DNA of 64,000 nt from Chloroflexota bacterium (GCA_030550095.1 JAUQQA010000008.1:1-64000); one strand, 5' to 3'. Counted from the stretch's first letter, positions 25,176 to 33,313 are shown. The notes: generated by a model from the sequence alone, not told the origin. A program made the numbers and translations.

Positions 25176-27776
25176 CTATGGCTTCTCCTCTTGCTCAGCG
25201 AGGCGCTTCAGCTCAAAGAGCAACGTGAGCGCCTCGAGCGGGCTAAGCGTGTTGGGGTCAATTTGCTTGAGGCGTTCGACCACGGGTGATGGCGCGCTTG
25301 GGAAAAGCGAGAGTTGCACTGCGGATGATGGAGGGGCAGGCGCAAGAGGTGGCAGTGTGGTCGGCGAGCGCCCCTGCTCAAGCTGCGCAAGCACGTCCTG
25401 CGCGCGGTGGATCACCGCTGGCGGCAAGCCCGCAAGCTGCGCCACGTGGATGCCATAGGAACGATCAGCACCGCCGGGCACCACTTTGTGCAAAAACACC
25501 ACGCTGCCCCCCTCTTCGCTAACGGCAACGTTGTAGTTGCGCACGCGCGGGAGGTGACGTTCCAGCTCGATCAGCTCGTGGTAGTGCGTGGCAAACAAGG
25601 TGAAGGCGCGGTGTTCGGGGTGGTTGTGTAGGAATTCGATCACTGCCCATGCGATTGCTAGACCATCGTAGGTGCTTGTGCCGCGCCCTATCTCATCGAG
25701 GATCACCAAGCTGCGCGATGTGCAGTGATTAAGGATGTTTGCCGTCTCGAGCATCTCCACCATGAAGGTGCTCTGCCCGCTCGCCAGCTCGTCCTGCGCG
25801 CCGATTCGCGTGAAGATCGCATCCACAAGGCACACGTCGGCGTCGCGCGCAGGCACGTAGCTGCCAATGTGCGCCATGAGCACGATCAGCGCCGTTTGGC
25901 GCAGGTAGCTGCTTTTGCCGCTCATGTTGGGCCCAGTGATGATCAAAATGCGCGCTGCGTCATCGAGGACGACGTCGTTGGGCACGTAGGGCACCTCACG
26001 CAGCAATTGCTCGATCACCGGATGCCGCCCCTCGCGGATGACGATGCGCCCTTCGTCGTTGAAGCGCGGGCGCGTGTAGTTGTGGCGCGCAGCCGCTTCT
26101 GCAAGCGCAGCGGCAACATCCACCTGCGCTGCGACATGCGCTGCGGTGTAGAGCGCGTGTGCTCTGGCAGCAATCTGCTGCATCAGCTCCGCGAGCAGCC
26201 GTTGCTCGATCTCGGCAATGCGCTCATCCGCGTTGAGGATGATCGCCTCGTATTCCTTGAGCTGCGGCGTGATGTAGCGCTCGGCGTTCGCCAGCGTTTG
26301 CTTGCGGATGTAGTCGCTGGGCACCAGGTCGCGATTGGCGTGCGTGACCTCGATGTAGTAACCAAAGACCTTGTTGTAACCCACTTTTAGCGATTTGATC
26401 CCGGTGCGCTCGCGCTCGATGCGCTCGAGGTTCGCCACCCACGTCCTCGCGTCTTGGGCGGCAGCGCGCACGCTGTCCAGCTCGGCGCTGTAGCCGGGCT
26501 TAATGAAACCCTCGCTGTCGGGCGCATCTTTGATCGCCGCCTCAATGTGTGCAGCGATCTCGCCTAGATCGGGGGTGGGCAACGCAGGGTCAACGTTGGG
26601 CATCAACGCGGCAAGGCGCGACCATTGCTCAGCAGCGCGCCTCACGCTGAGCAGCTCGCGCGGTGTCGCCAAGCCACTGATCACGCGCGAGGCAAGGCGT
26701 TCAAGATCGGGCATATGCTGGAGCGCCTCGCGCACGCGGGCGCGCAGCAGCGCATCGCCGAAGAGCGCATCCACGCGCCTCAAGCGCGCTTCGAGGGCGG
26801 CGCGATCGCGCAAGGGCTGTGTGATCCACGTGCGCAGCAACCGCGCGCCCATCGGCGTCAACGTGTAGTCGAGCACGCCGAGCAGCGTGGGTGGCTTGCC
26901 GCGTTGCGCGCTCGGGCGCAGCGGCTCGACGAGCTCCAAGTTGCGGCGCGTGGCGGCGTCGAGGGCGACGAACTGCGCCAGCGAATAGCTGCGCAGCGTG
27001 AGCAGTTGAGCGAGCGCCGCGGGCTGCGTCTCGCGCAGGTAGGCGATGACCGCGCCTGCTGCGCGCACGGCATGCGGCTTGTCTTCCACGCCGAAGCCGT
27101 GCAACGCTGCAACGTTAAAGTGTTCTAGCAGCACTTGGCGCGCTTGGCTCAACTCAAAGCGCCAATCAGGAAGCGGGGTGAGCGCATAGGGGCGATCCTC
27201 GGTAGGCAGCGCGGAGGTCGGCTGTACCGACTGCGCCACGAGCACCTCGCGCGGCTGGACGCGCGCCAACTCGCGCTCAAGCGCTGCGCGGTTAGGCAAT
27301 TGCGCAGCCCAAAACTCGCCAGTAGTGATATCGCAGTAGGCAAAGCCAAACTCGCCGTCCTCGCTCGGAGGGCGCGCGATGGCAGCGAGGTAGTTCGGGC
27401 GCGCTGCGTCGAGCATGCCCTCCTCGAGCACAGTGCCTGGTGTGATCACGCGGCGCACCTCGCGCGGCACTAAGCCGTTGATCGCCTCATTGCCGATTTG
27501 TTCGGCAATTGCGACACGGTAGCCGCGCTCGATCAAGCGCGCGATGTAACTCTCCGCGGCGTGATGGGGCACGCCCGCCATGGGCACGCGCACGTCCTTT
27601 GCTACAGGGCGCGAGGTGAGCACCACGTCCAGCTCGCGCGCCACCAGCTCGGCATCGGCGTCGAAAGTCTCGTAAAAGTCGCCGAGCCGAAAAAACAGAA
27701 TGCAATCCGCGTACTTGCGCTTCAGCTCGAGGTACTGACGCCGAATCGGCGAGACATCCGCAGCGGCGTGCGCCAT
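25176..27776 (-). CDS. mutS: DNA mismatch repair protein MutS
   Basis: An 866-residue mismatch-recognition ATPase. The N-terminal mismatch-binding motif is FFRLGDFYETF (F-x-E type of MutS1). The ATPase has Walker A GPNMSGKSSYLRQ, Walker B DEIGRGTSTYDGLA and the dimer-contact His (FATHYHEL). Full length, so a canonical MutS1. No mutL is in the window. The ATG at 27776 has TACAAT 9 nt upstream. Divergent from the ATP synthase operon. Confidence 0.98.
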   Translation of the reverse strand: MAHAAADVSPIRRQYLELKRKYADCILFFRLGDFYETFDADAELVARELDVVLTSRPVAKDVRVPMAGVPHHAAESYIARLIERGYRVAIAEQIGNEAINGLVPREVRRVITPGTVLEEGMLDAARPNYLAAIARPPSEDGEFGFAYCDITTGEFWAAQLPNRAALERELARVQPREVLVAQSVQPTSALPTEDRPYALTPLPDWRFELSQARQVLLEHFNVAALHGFGVEDKPHAVRAAGAVIAYLRETQPAALAQLLTLRSYSLAQFVALDAATRRNLELVEPLRPSAQRGKPPTLLGVLDYTLTPMGARLLRTWITQPLRDRAALEARLRRVDALFGDALLRARVREALQHMPDLERLASRVISGLATPRELLSVRRAAEQWSRLAALMPNVDPALPTPDLGEIAAHIEAAIKDAPDSEGFIKPGYSAELDSVRAAAQDARTWVANLERIERERTGIKSLKVGYNKVFGYYIEVTHANRDLVPSDYIRKQTLANAERYITPQLKEYEAIILNADERIAEIEQRLLAELMQQIAARAHALYTAAHVAAQVDVAAALAEAAARHNYTRPRFNDEGRIVIREGRHPVIEQLLREVPYVPNDVVLDDAARILIITGPNMSGKSSYLRQTALIVLMAHIGSYVPARDADVCLVDAIFTRIGAQDELASGQSTFMVEMLETANILNHCTSRSLVILDEIGRGTSTYDGLAIAWAVIEFLHNHPEHRAFTLFATHYHELIELERHLPRVRNYNVAVSEEGGSVVFLHKVVPGGADRSYGIHVAQLAGLPPAVIHRAQDVLAQLEQGRSPTTLPPLAPAPPSSAVQLSLFPSAPSPVVERLKQIDPNTLSPLEALTLLFELKRLAEQEEKP

Positions 27777-27785
27777 ACGCGCGCG

Positions 27786-27791
27786 ATTGTA
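27786..27791 (-). promoter_or_regulatory. -10 element TACAAT before mutS
   Basis: TACAAT on the minus strand ends 9 nt before the mutS ATG; there is no Shine-Dalgarno, so a leaderless transcript is likely. Confidence 0.45.
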
Positions 27792-27862
27792 GCGAGCGCC
27801 CTGAGCGCGCCGAGGCGCCCGCGCGGAATGTGAAAGCTGCGTTTAGCACGCTAAGCCCGTGA

Positions 27863-27868
27863 TAGAAT
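27863..27868 (+). promoter_or_regulatory. -10 element TAGAAT before the ATP synthase Fo operon
   Basis: TAGAAT ends 10 nt before ATG 27879. The upstream -35 region is poor. Confidence 0.45.
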
Positions 27869-27878
27869 CGCGGCGCTC

Positions 27879-28223
27879 ATGCAAGGCTCAAACCGCGAGT
27901 CGCCGTTGGTGATCTTCATCAAGGCGTTTCCGCCGCGCATCATCGCAGGCATGATGCTTCAGCTCGCGCTCATCAACGGCGCGCTCATGGTGGGCGCTGT
28001 GTTCCTCGGCATGAGCTTGGACGCTCGGTTGGGATCGCGACCGTGGTTGACGATCGCGTTGCCGCTCGTGGGTGCGTTGCTTTCGATGGGGGTTGCCTAC
28101 CGATTGGCGATGATCACCACCCGCAAGTCGCGCAAAGCCTACCTTGATTGGCTCGCCGCGAAGCAGCAAACCGCCGCGTCCCAATCGGCGACGGTCGCGC
28201 CTTTGCCGAACGACGCACACTGA
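27879..28223 (+). CDS. AtpZ/AtpI-like ATP synthase accessory protein
   Basis: 114 residues with two transmembrane helices joined by a short loop (LDARLGSRPWLTIALPLVGALLSMG), matching the AtpZ/F0F1-ATPase gene-1 family thought to help c-ring assembly or ion supply. It is the first gene of the Fo operon, as usual, and precedes atpB by 21 nt. The basic and Gln/Ala-rich tail is unremarkable. The split between AtpZ and AtpI is subtle, so no symbol is given. Confidence 0.8.
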   Translation: MQGSNRESPLVIFIKAFPPRIIAGMMLQLALINGALMVGAVFLGMSLDARLGSRPWLTIALPLVGALLSMGVAYRLAMITTRKSRKAYLDWLAAKQQTAASQSATVAPLPNDAH

Positions 28224-28244
28224 CCAACGCATGGATGGAGCAGT

Positions 28245-29345
28245 ATGAAGGGCTTGCGCTTTCTGGTTTTGCTGATTGGCTCGCTGGTGGTCGGCGTTCT
28301 GCTGAGCAGCTTCACGCTGACCATCAACGGCATCGCCGTGCCGTTCAAGACGTTCATCCCGAACGTGGTCGTGCCCTCCGAGCCGCTCGGCCCCGATTGG
28401 CTGCATAACACGCTGTTCACCACGCTGATCGTGGACGCGGTGATCATCGTGTTGGCGATTTTGGGCGCGCGCGGTCTGCGCAACACGTTGACGGGCACCA
28501 ACTGGTTTGCCCGCGCGTGGGAAGCCTACGTGGAGTACCTCTACAACAACTACCTGGTGCCCACGCTTGGCTCGCGCGCGAAGGCGGTCGCGCCGATCGC
28601 GATCAGCGCGTTCACGTTCATCATGATCGCCGGCTTCTTCGAGCTGCTGCCGGGGCATGAGTCCATCGGCAAGATCGAAGCAGCCCCGCCAGGCTTTCGC
28701 GGCTTCTGCGCTGTGAATGTGGGCGGCGTCTGGCTGATCACAGGGCACGAAGTGGACCCGGCAAAAGGGTTTGAAGCGTCGTGCGGTTACTCACTCGAGC
28801 AAGCAGAAGGCAAGCGCGCAGCAGCAGGCGAGCTTGTCGCCTCGCTGAGCAGCGATGTGCAAGCTGCACAGATGACCGCAGGAGGCGACCCCAACAAGGG
28901 CGCAGCGCTGATCCCCTTCTTGCGCCGCCCGACCTCCTCGCTCAGCACCACGCTGGCGCTCGCGCTGATCGCTTTCCTCTTCATCGAAGCGCAGGGCATC
29001 CGCGCGAACGGCATTCACTACTTTGAGCGCTTCATCCAAGTGAGCGCCTGGCGGCGCGCGCGCCAGGGCATGATGCAAGGCTTGATTGGTTACATCCAAT
29101 CGGGCTTGGTCGGGCCGCTGGAGTTGATCTCGGAGTTCATCCGCATCCTCACCTTCTCCTTCCGACTCTTCGGCGCGATGTTCGCGGGCACGGTGCTGGT
29201 GTTTGTGATGACCTCCATCCTGCCCACGCTGCTGCCCACGGTGATGCTTGCGCTGGAGTTTGCCATTGCGGTCATTCAAGCGTTCGTCTTCATGATGCTG
29301 GTGACAGTGTTCACCTCGCTCGCTGTGGCGCACGGCGAACACTGA
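28245..29345 (+). CDS. atpB: ATP synthase Fo subunit a, with an enlarged loop
   Basis: The proton half-channel subunit. The essential Arg is Arg307 (LTFSFRLFGAMFAG), followed by the terminal helices with the expected polar residues. At 366 residues it is longer than the common 230-300. The surplus is mostly a soluble Gly/Ala-rich, Cys-containing segment at about 136-230, between FFELLPG and PTSSLSTTLALAL where most homologues have a short turn. The insert contains two cysteines (about 155 and 180). It lies between atpZ and atpE in the Fo operon. Confidence 0.93.
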   Translation: MKGLRFLVLLIGSLVVGVLLSSFTLTINGIAVPFKTFIPNVVVPSEPLGPDWLHNTLFTTLIVDAVIIVLAILGARGLRNTLTGTNWFARAWEAYVEYLYNNYLVPTLGSRAKAVAPIAISAFTFIMIAGFFELLPGHESIGKIEAAPPGFRGFCAVNVGGVWLITGHEVDPAKGFEASCGYSLEQAEGKRAAAGELVASLSSDVQAAQMTAGGDPNKGAALIPFLRRPTSSLSTTLALALIAFLFIEAQGIRANGIHYFERFIQVSAWRRARQGMMQGLIGYIQSGLVGPLELISEFIRILTFSFRLFGAMFAGTVLVFVMTSILPTLLPTVMLALEFAIAVIQAFVFMMLVTVFTSLAVAHGEH

Positions 29346-29399
29346 TGCCGAAACTCATTGCACGAAGAGATTCAACCAACGTCAAGGAGTGAACCAACC

Positions 29400-29648
29400 A
29401 TGGATTTGGAAGCAGCACTCGTTCTCGGCAAAGCGATCGGCGCCGGAATCGCAGGCGGCGCGGGCATGATTGGTCCTGGCATCGGCATTGGTCTGGCAGG
29501 GTTGGGCGCGCTGATCTCCATCGGGCGCAACCCAGAGGTGACCTCAACCTTGCAGACCTACATGATCCTCGTGATCGCCTTCGCGGAAGCGCTTGCTATC
29601 TTCGCGCTGGTGATCTCGTTCCTGTTGCTGTTTGCGTTCCAGGGCTAA
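29400..29648 (+). CDS. atpE: ATP synthase Fo subunit c
   Basis: An 82-residue hairpin of two helices forming the rotor ring. The glycine-rich first helix (GAGIAGGAGMIGPGIGIGLAG), the polar loop RNPE and the ion-binding Glu63 (VIAFAEALAIF) are clear. The Na+-type signature (Gln in helix 1, Glu followed by Ser/Thr in helix 2) is absent, so proton coupling is expected. GTCAAGGAGTG precedes ATG 29400. The in-frame ATG at 29358 is rejected because it adds a hydrophilic tail. Confidence 0.96.
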   Translation: MDLEAALVLGKAIGAGIAGGAGMIGPGIGIGLAGLGALISIGRNPEVTSTLQTYMILVIAFAEALAIFALVISFLLLFAFQG

Positions 29649-29667
29649 CATACAGGAGGCGGAGACC

Positions 29668-30456
29668 GTGCACGTCTTTCTCGCATTGACTCGTGTCTTA
29701 GCGGAAGGGGGTGGGAGCGATCCCTTCACGGGTTTGGGCATCAATTTCGTGCAGGTGATCGCGCAGATCATCAACTTCCTGCTCATCATGTATTTCCTGA
29801 ACGGCATGGTGATCCGTCCAGTGCTGCGCAACCTCGAGGCACGGCGCAAGCGCATCGAGGAGAGCCTAGAGAACGCGCGCAAAGCGGACGAGCGCCTTGC
29901 TAACGTCGAGAAGGATTATCAGGCTCGCATGGCGGAAGCAGCAGCCGAGGCGCAAAAGTTGCGCGCCGAAGCGCTCGCAGCCGCTCAGCAAGAGGCACAG
30001 CGCATCCGCGCCGAAGCGCAGGCCGAAGCAGAACGCATTCGCCAGCAAGCGCGCATTGACGCGCTCGCTGAGCGCAATCAGCTCCTCGCCGACGCGCGCA
30101 ACCAGATCGTCGCCCTGGTCATTGCCGCGACAAATAAGCTGGTCGGCGACGCCCTCGATGCCAATCGCCAACGCGCGCTGATCAACGATTTCTTCAGCAA
30201 GGTTCCTGCGGTGAGCTTCGCAGGGGTGCAGGTCGCGGGCGCGCCCGTCACCGTCACCAGCGCGCTACCACTGACGCCCGAAGAGCAGGCGCGCGTCAAG
30301 GCTGACCTTGAGGCGCACTTGGGCAGCATCAGCGAGATTCACTTCAACGTGGATCCGTCCATCCTTGGTGGGTTGACCATTCGCGTGGGTGATAAGGTGA
30401 TTGACGGCAGCGTGGCAAGCAAGATCAACGCGCTGCGCGCGCAGCTTGCTGCCTGA
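29668..30456 (+). CDS. Fused ATP synthase subunit b and C-terminal delta domain
   Basis: 262 residues from GTG 29668, preceded by AGGAGGCGGAG. Residues 1-178 are a normal b subunit: one membrane helix (about 26-48, FVQVIAQIINFLLIMYFLNG), then an Ala/Glu/Arg-rich coiled stalk. Residues 193-262 match only the C-terminal part of delta/OSCP (VTVTSALPLTPEEQ, then VDPSILGGLTIRVGDKVIDGS). The six-helix N-terminal delta domain that caps the alpha subunits is missing. It is the last gene of the operon; no alpha, gamma, beta or epsilon genes follow. A separate delta elsewhere cannot be excluded. Confidence 0.85.
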   Translation: MHVFLALTRVLAEGGGSDPFTGLGINFVQVIAQIINFLLIMYFLNGMVIRPVLRNLEARRKRIEESLENARKADERLANVEKDYQARMAEAAAEAQKLRAEALAAAQQEAQRIRAEAQAEAERIRQQARIDALAERNQLLADARNQIVALVIAATNKLVGDALDANRQRALINDFFSKVPAVSFAGVQVAGAPVTVTSALPLTPEEQARVKADLEAHLGSISEIHFNVDPSILGGLTIRVGDKVIDGSVASKINALRAQLAA

Positions 30457-30480
30457 TCGCACTCAACCCGTTGACGCAGC

Positions 30481-30519
30481 AGAGCGGGGTAGCGAGGCTG
30501 TTGCCCCGCTCTTGCTTTT
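30481..30519 (+). terminator. Rho-independent terminator of the Fo operon
   Basis: Stem AGAGCGGGG (30481-30489) with CCCCGCTCT (30504-30512), then TGCTTTT. It ends the atp operon and overlaps the last bases of the convergent ATP-grasp gene. Confidence 0.75.
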
Positions 30520-31561
30520 ACGCAGCCAGCGCAAGCACACGCTGGCGCAGGGTGCGCTGGCGATTGTGGCGCGCCACTGCCATGCGAATGATGCGGCTGA
30601 TCGCCTCGCCGTAGGTGTAACCAGCGGTGTTGCACGCGCCGATGAAGCCGCCGCTCGGCGTGATGTCGGGGTTGGGGTTCACGTCCACCACCCACACGTT
30701 TTCCTCTGCGTCCACGCGCAAGTCCACGCGCGCGTAATCGCGGCAGCGGAAAACGCGATATGTGCGCAGGCTGACTTCGTGAATGCGTTGACGGAGTGAT
30801 TCCGAGATCACGGGTTGCGTGATGACAGGCATTGCTTGCCAGTCGAAGCTGTTGGGCACCCATTTGCTCTCCCACGTCACGATGTGGTGATAAGGGTTGC
30901 TCAGGCGCGAGAAGTCGATCTCGCGCAGCGGCAACACCTGTGGGCGCCCGTTTCCCCAAATGCCAACGTTGATCTCTCGACCCACGATGAAACGCTCGGC
31001 AAGCGCAGGCTCTTTCACCGTCTCGATCACGTACGCCACGCGCGCGCGCAACGCTTCGAGGTCATGCACCACAGCCTCGCGTGTGACTGCGACCGAGCAA
31101 TGTTGGCTAACGGGCTTGACGATCGCGGGGAACCAAGCTGGGTTCCACGTGCGTTCGTTCACCTCATCGGGGCTGCGAAAGCCGCGCCCAGGAGGTGTTG
31201 GGATGCCGTAGCGTTGCAGAAAGCGTTTCACGCGGTGCTTCTGCACGGAAAGACGGAGCGCGTAGGGCGGGTTGCCTGTGTAGGTGTATCCCATGGCGTC
31301 CATCTCGGCGCACACGCGCGCGTCGCCGTCTATCTCACCTTCTACCCCTTCGCACCAGTTGAACACGATCCACTCCTCGGGGTCGAAGGGCGCGAGCGCA
31401 GGGCGCACGTCCTTCCAAAAACGCGCAATGGCGACGCGATGCCCAAGCGCGGCAAGTTCGTTTGCCAAGTGCTCAGCAAGTGCGTCGGCTTCGCGGCGTT
31501 CCTGCTCAGTCCATGTAGTGTAATCGTTGTAGAGGATGACAACAGGTGCTGGTGATCGCAT
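30518..31561 (-). CDS. D-Ala-D-Ala ligase-like ATP-grasp enzyme (third gene of ATP-grasp/GNAT operon)
   Basis: 347 residues. ATP-grasp features: the ATP Lys in PAIVKPVSQHCS, FIVGREINVGIWG, and the metal-binding end DYARVDLRVDAEENVWVVDVNPNPD, where Asp replaces the usual Glu of E-x-N. The N-domain contains VFNWCEGVEGE, matching FNTCEG in the paralogous first gene, and both share the YGIPTPP/YGLPTPP block, so the two arose by duplication. It is not a standard Ddl (no GSSGVG loop) and likely joins a carboxylate to an amino group on an unknown substrate. It starts 21 nt after the GNAT stop. Confidence 0.85.
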   Translation of the reverse strand: MRSPAPVVILYNDYTTWTEQERREADALAEHLANELAALGHRVAIARFWKDVRPALAPFDPEEWIVFNWCEGVEGEIDGDARVCAEMDAMGYTYTGNPPYALRLSVQKHRVKRFLQRYGIPTPPGRGFRSPDEVNERTWNPAWFPAIVKPVSQHCSVAVTREAVVHDLEALRARVAYVIETVKEPALAERFIVGREINVGIWGNGRPQVLPLREIDFSRLSNPYHHIVTWESKWVPNSFDWQAMPVITQPVISESLRQRIHEVSLRTYRVFRCRDYARVDLRVDAEENVWVVDVNPNPDITPSGGFIGACNTAGYTYGEAISRIIRMAVARHNRQRTLRQRVLALAA

Positions 31562-31582
31562 GCGCCCTCCTTGGTCTCGGAT

Positions 31583-32092
31583 TTATCGCAAACGCTTCCA
31601 GTAGATGTTGAGGTCGTCCCCATCGCGGTAGTAGTCGGGGACGGTGGCGACGTGCTTGAAGCCAAACGCGGCGTAGAGCTGACGCGCTGGCGCGTATGGA
31701 GGTGTTGAAGAGGTGTAGATCACCATGAGGCGCGCGTGATGCATGAGGGCATCGTGGAGCGCGGCTTGCAACAAGGCCCGCCCCGCGCCCTGGCGGCGTG
31801 CCGAGGAGGCTACGCAAATCCAAAAGAGATCCCACGTGTCCTGCGTGAGCGACTCAGGGCCGTAACACGCAAAGCCGATCACGGCACCTGCACGCTCGGC
31901 GACGAGCCAGCGGTAGCCGTCAGGTTGGGGGCGCTCCCACGTCTCGACGAACATGGCGTCCACGCACTCCACATCGCTGATCCCGAACAGGTCGGAGTTG
32001 AGCAACACGTTGCGGATCGCTGCGCCGTCGTCTGGAGTGGCGGCGCGCACGAGCGCGGTGCTGGTCTGCGCGGGGGATTCAAGCCATGCCAT
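31583..32092 (-). CDS. GNAT N-acetyltransferase (middle gene of ATP-grasp/GNAT operon)
   Basis: 169 residues, single GNAT domain. Acetyl-CoA motif A reads FWICVASSARRQGAGRALLQAAL, and the C-terminal helix-strand ends in QLYAAFGFKHVATVPDYY. It resembles amino-acid or peptide N-acetyltransferases but the substrate is unknown. ATG 32092 overlaps the end of the first ATP-grasp gene by 14 nt, so translation is coupled. Its fixed place between two amide-forming ligases suggests it acetylates a substrate or product of theirs (inference). Confidence 0.85.
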   Translation of the reverse strand: MAWLESPAQTSTALVRAATPDDGAAIRNVLLNSDLFGISDVECVDAMFVETWERPQPDGYRWLVAERAGAVIGFACYGPESLTQDTWDLFWICVASSARRQGAGRALLQAALHDALMHHARLMVIYTSSTPPYAPARQLYAAFGFKHVATVPDYYRDGDDLNIYWKRLR

Positions 32093-33194
32093 AGCGTAGC
32101 AATGCCGCACCCAACACAGCGCGCACGAGGTCGCCGTGTGTCCATCCCTCAGCTTGTGCCATGAGGGTCAAGTCGCTGCGCGGTGCGATGCCCGGCAAGC
32201 CGTTGATCTCCAGGATGTATAGCCGCTCTTGGGCATCGAGACGAAAGTCCACGCGCGCGAAATCGCGGCAGCCGGTGACGAGGAAAGTCTGGTGCGTCAG
32301 CTTGCGCACAGCTTGCGCGAGTTTCTCGCCGAGCGGTGCAGGGCACTTGTTTCGGTAAAGGTGGTCGTAGTCAACCTTTTGCAGCGAGCCGTAGATGGGC
32401 AACAGCTCTGGCGGGTAGCCGCTGAAGTCCACCTCGGTGATGGGGAAGATGTGCACAGCGTTGCCGTTGCCGACCAAACCGCAGGTGATGTCGCGCCCTT
32501 CGATGTACTGCTCCACAAGCGCGGGTTGTTGGTAAGCTGCAATGCACCAGGCGACGCGATCGCGCAGTTGGCGCTCGTTGTGCACCACGCTCTCGTTGTG
32601 CACGCCCATGCCTGTGCCTTCATGTGCGGGCTTAACAAAAAGGGGAAAGCTGAGTTGCGGATCGAGATCTTCATCGGGTGTCTCGAACACCTGAAACGGC
32701 GGCGTGGGTAAGCCGTAAAAGTGCAGAATGCGCTTTGTGGTGGGCTTGTCTTGCGTCACCGCTGCAGCAAGCGGCGCAGGACCGCTGTAGCGCATGCCGA
32801 GCATCTCAAGCAACGCAGGCACTTGCGCTTCGCGGCTATCCCCGCCAAATCCCTCGCATGTGTTGAAGCACAAGTCCGGACGATGCGCCTCGAGCCAGGT
32901 GGCAAGGTGTGCGTTGCCTTCTTGGATCAGCACCTCGTGCCCGGCTTCTTCGAGAGCGCGCGCATAAGCCGCGACGTTCTTCTCACTGTCCAGCTCGACC
33001 CACAGGTCGGGCGGCGTGATGGGGCGATACACAGGCGGGGCGTTGCGCGCCAGATTTACCAACAGCGCGATGCGATATGGACCAGCAAACGCTGCGCGTT
33101 TCAGTCGCTCTCCGATATCGCCCTCGGGTGTAGTGCCATCGCGCGACGCTTTGAATGTTAAAGGTTCTGCTTTAAGGTTGAAGAGGGCGCTCAT
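32079..33194 (-). CDS. D-Ala-D-Ala ligase-like ATP-grasp enzyme (first gene of ATP-grasp/GNAT operon)
   Basis: 371 residues. The ATP-grasp core is clear: FPLFVKPAHEGTGMGV, EQYIEGRDITCGL, ARVDFRLDAQERLYILEINGLPG with the Mg-binding E-x-N. The N-domain has CFNTCEGFGGDSREAQVPALLEMLG, typical of a Ddl-like substrate domain. It leads a three-gene operon with a GNAT enzyme and a second, paralogous ATP-grasp. A consensus promoter lies about 50 nt upstream, and two near-identical 18-bp palindromes flank it, one of them inside codons 7-13 of this gene. The product of the pathway is unknown. Confidence 0.88.
   Translation of the reverse strand: MSALFNLKAEPLTFKASRDGTTPEGDIGERLKRAAFAGPYRIALLVNLARNAPPVYRPITPPDLWVELDSEKNVAAYARALEEAGHEVLIQEGNAHLATWLEAHRPDLCFNTCEGFGGDSREAQVPALLEMLGMRYSGPAPLAAAVTQDKPTTKRILHFYGLPTPPFQVFETPDEDLDPQLSFPLFVKPAHEGTGMGVHNESVVHNERQLRDRVAWCIAAYQQPALVEQYIEGRDITCGLVGNGNAVHIFPITEVDFSGYPPELLPIYGSLQKVDYDHLYRNKCPAPLGEKLAQAVRKLTHQTFLVTGCRDFARVDFRLDAQERLYILEINGLPGIAPRSDLTLMAQAEGWTHGDLVRAVLGAALLRYGMA
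33158..33175. promoter_or_regulatory. Palindromic element 1 (putative operator) within the ATP-grasp 5' coding region
   Basis: TTAAAG-N6-CTTTAA, 18 bp, 15/18 identical to element 2 at 33296-33313. Including the 7-nt TTGAAT(G/C) flank the match is 21/25. The elements are 138 bp apart, close to 13 helical turns, so they face the same side of DNA. Confidence 0.5.
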
Positions 33195-33246
33195 GCATCA
33201 TCATCCCACTGCTGGGTGTGGGCAACATCGCAGTTCTTCGTTTGCG

Positions 33247-33274
33247 ATTCTATGAGAGGCAAAGTGTGTGTCAA
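33247..33274 (-). promoter_or_regulatory. Consensus promoter of the ATP-grasp/GNAT operon
   Basis: On the minus strand TTGACA (33274-33269), 16 nt, TAGAAT (33252-33247). A perfect -35 and a 5/6 -10, one of the best promoters in the window. Transcription should start near 33240, giving a leader of about 45 nt. Confidence 0.75.
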
Positions 33275-33295
33275 TGGATTTAGCACGCTTGAATC

Positions 33296-33313
33296 TTAAA
33301 AAGTCTGCTTTAA
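33296..33313. promoter_or_regulatory. Palindromic element 2 (putative operator) upstream of the ATP-grasp promoter
   Basis: TTAAA-N8-TTTAA core, 18 bp, located 21 bp upstream of the -35. Together with element 1 it brackets the promoter, as in looping repressors. Confidence 0.5.

Noticed and set aside
30518-33194. The two ATP-grasp genes as ordinary ddl genes for peptidoglycan
   Set aside because: Key Ddl loops differ, one has D for E in the metal site, and no mur or fts genes are near.
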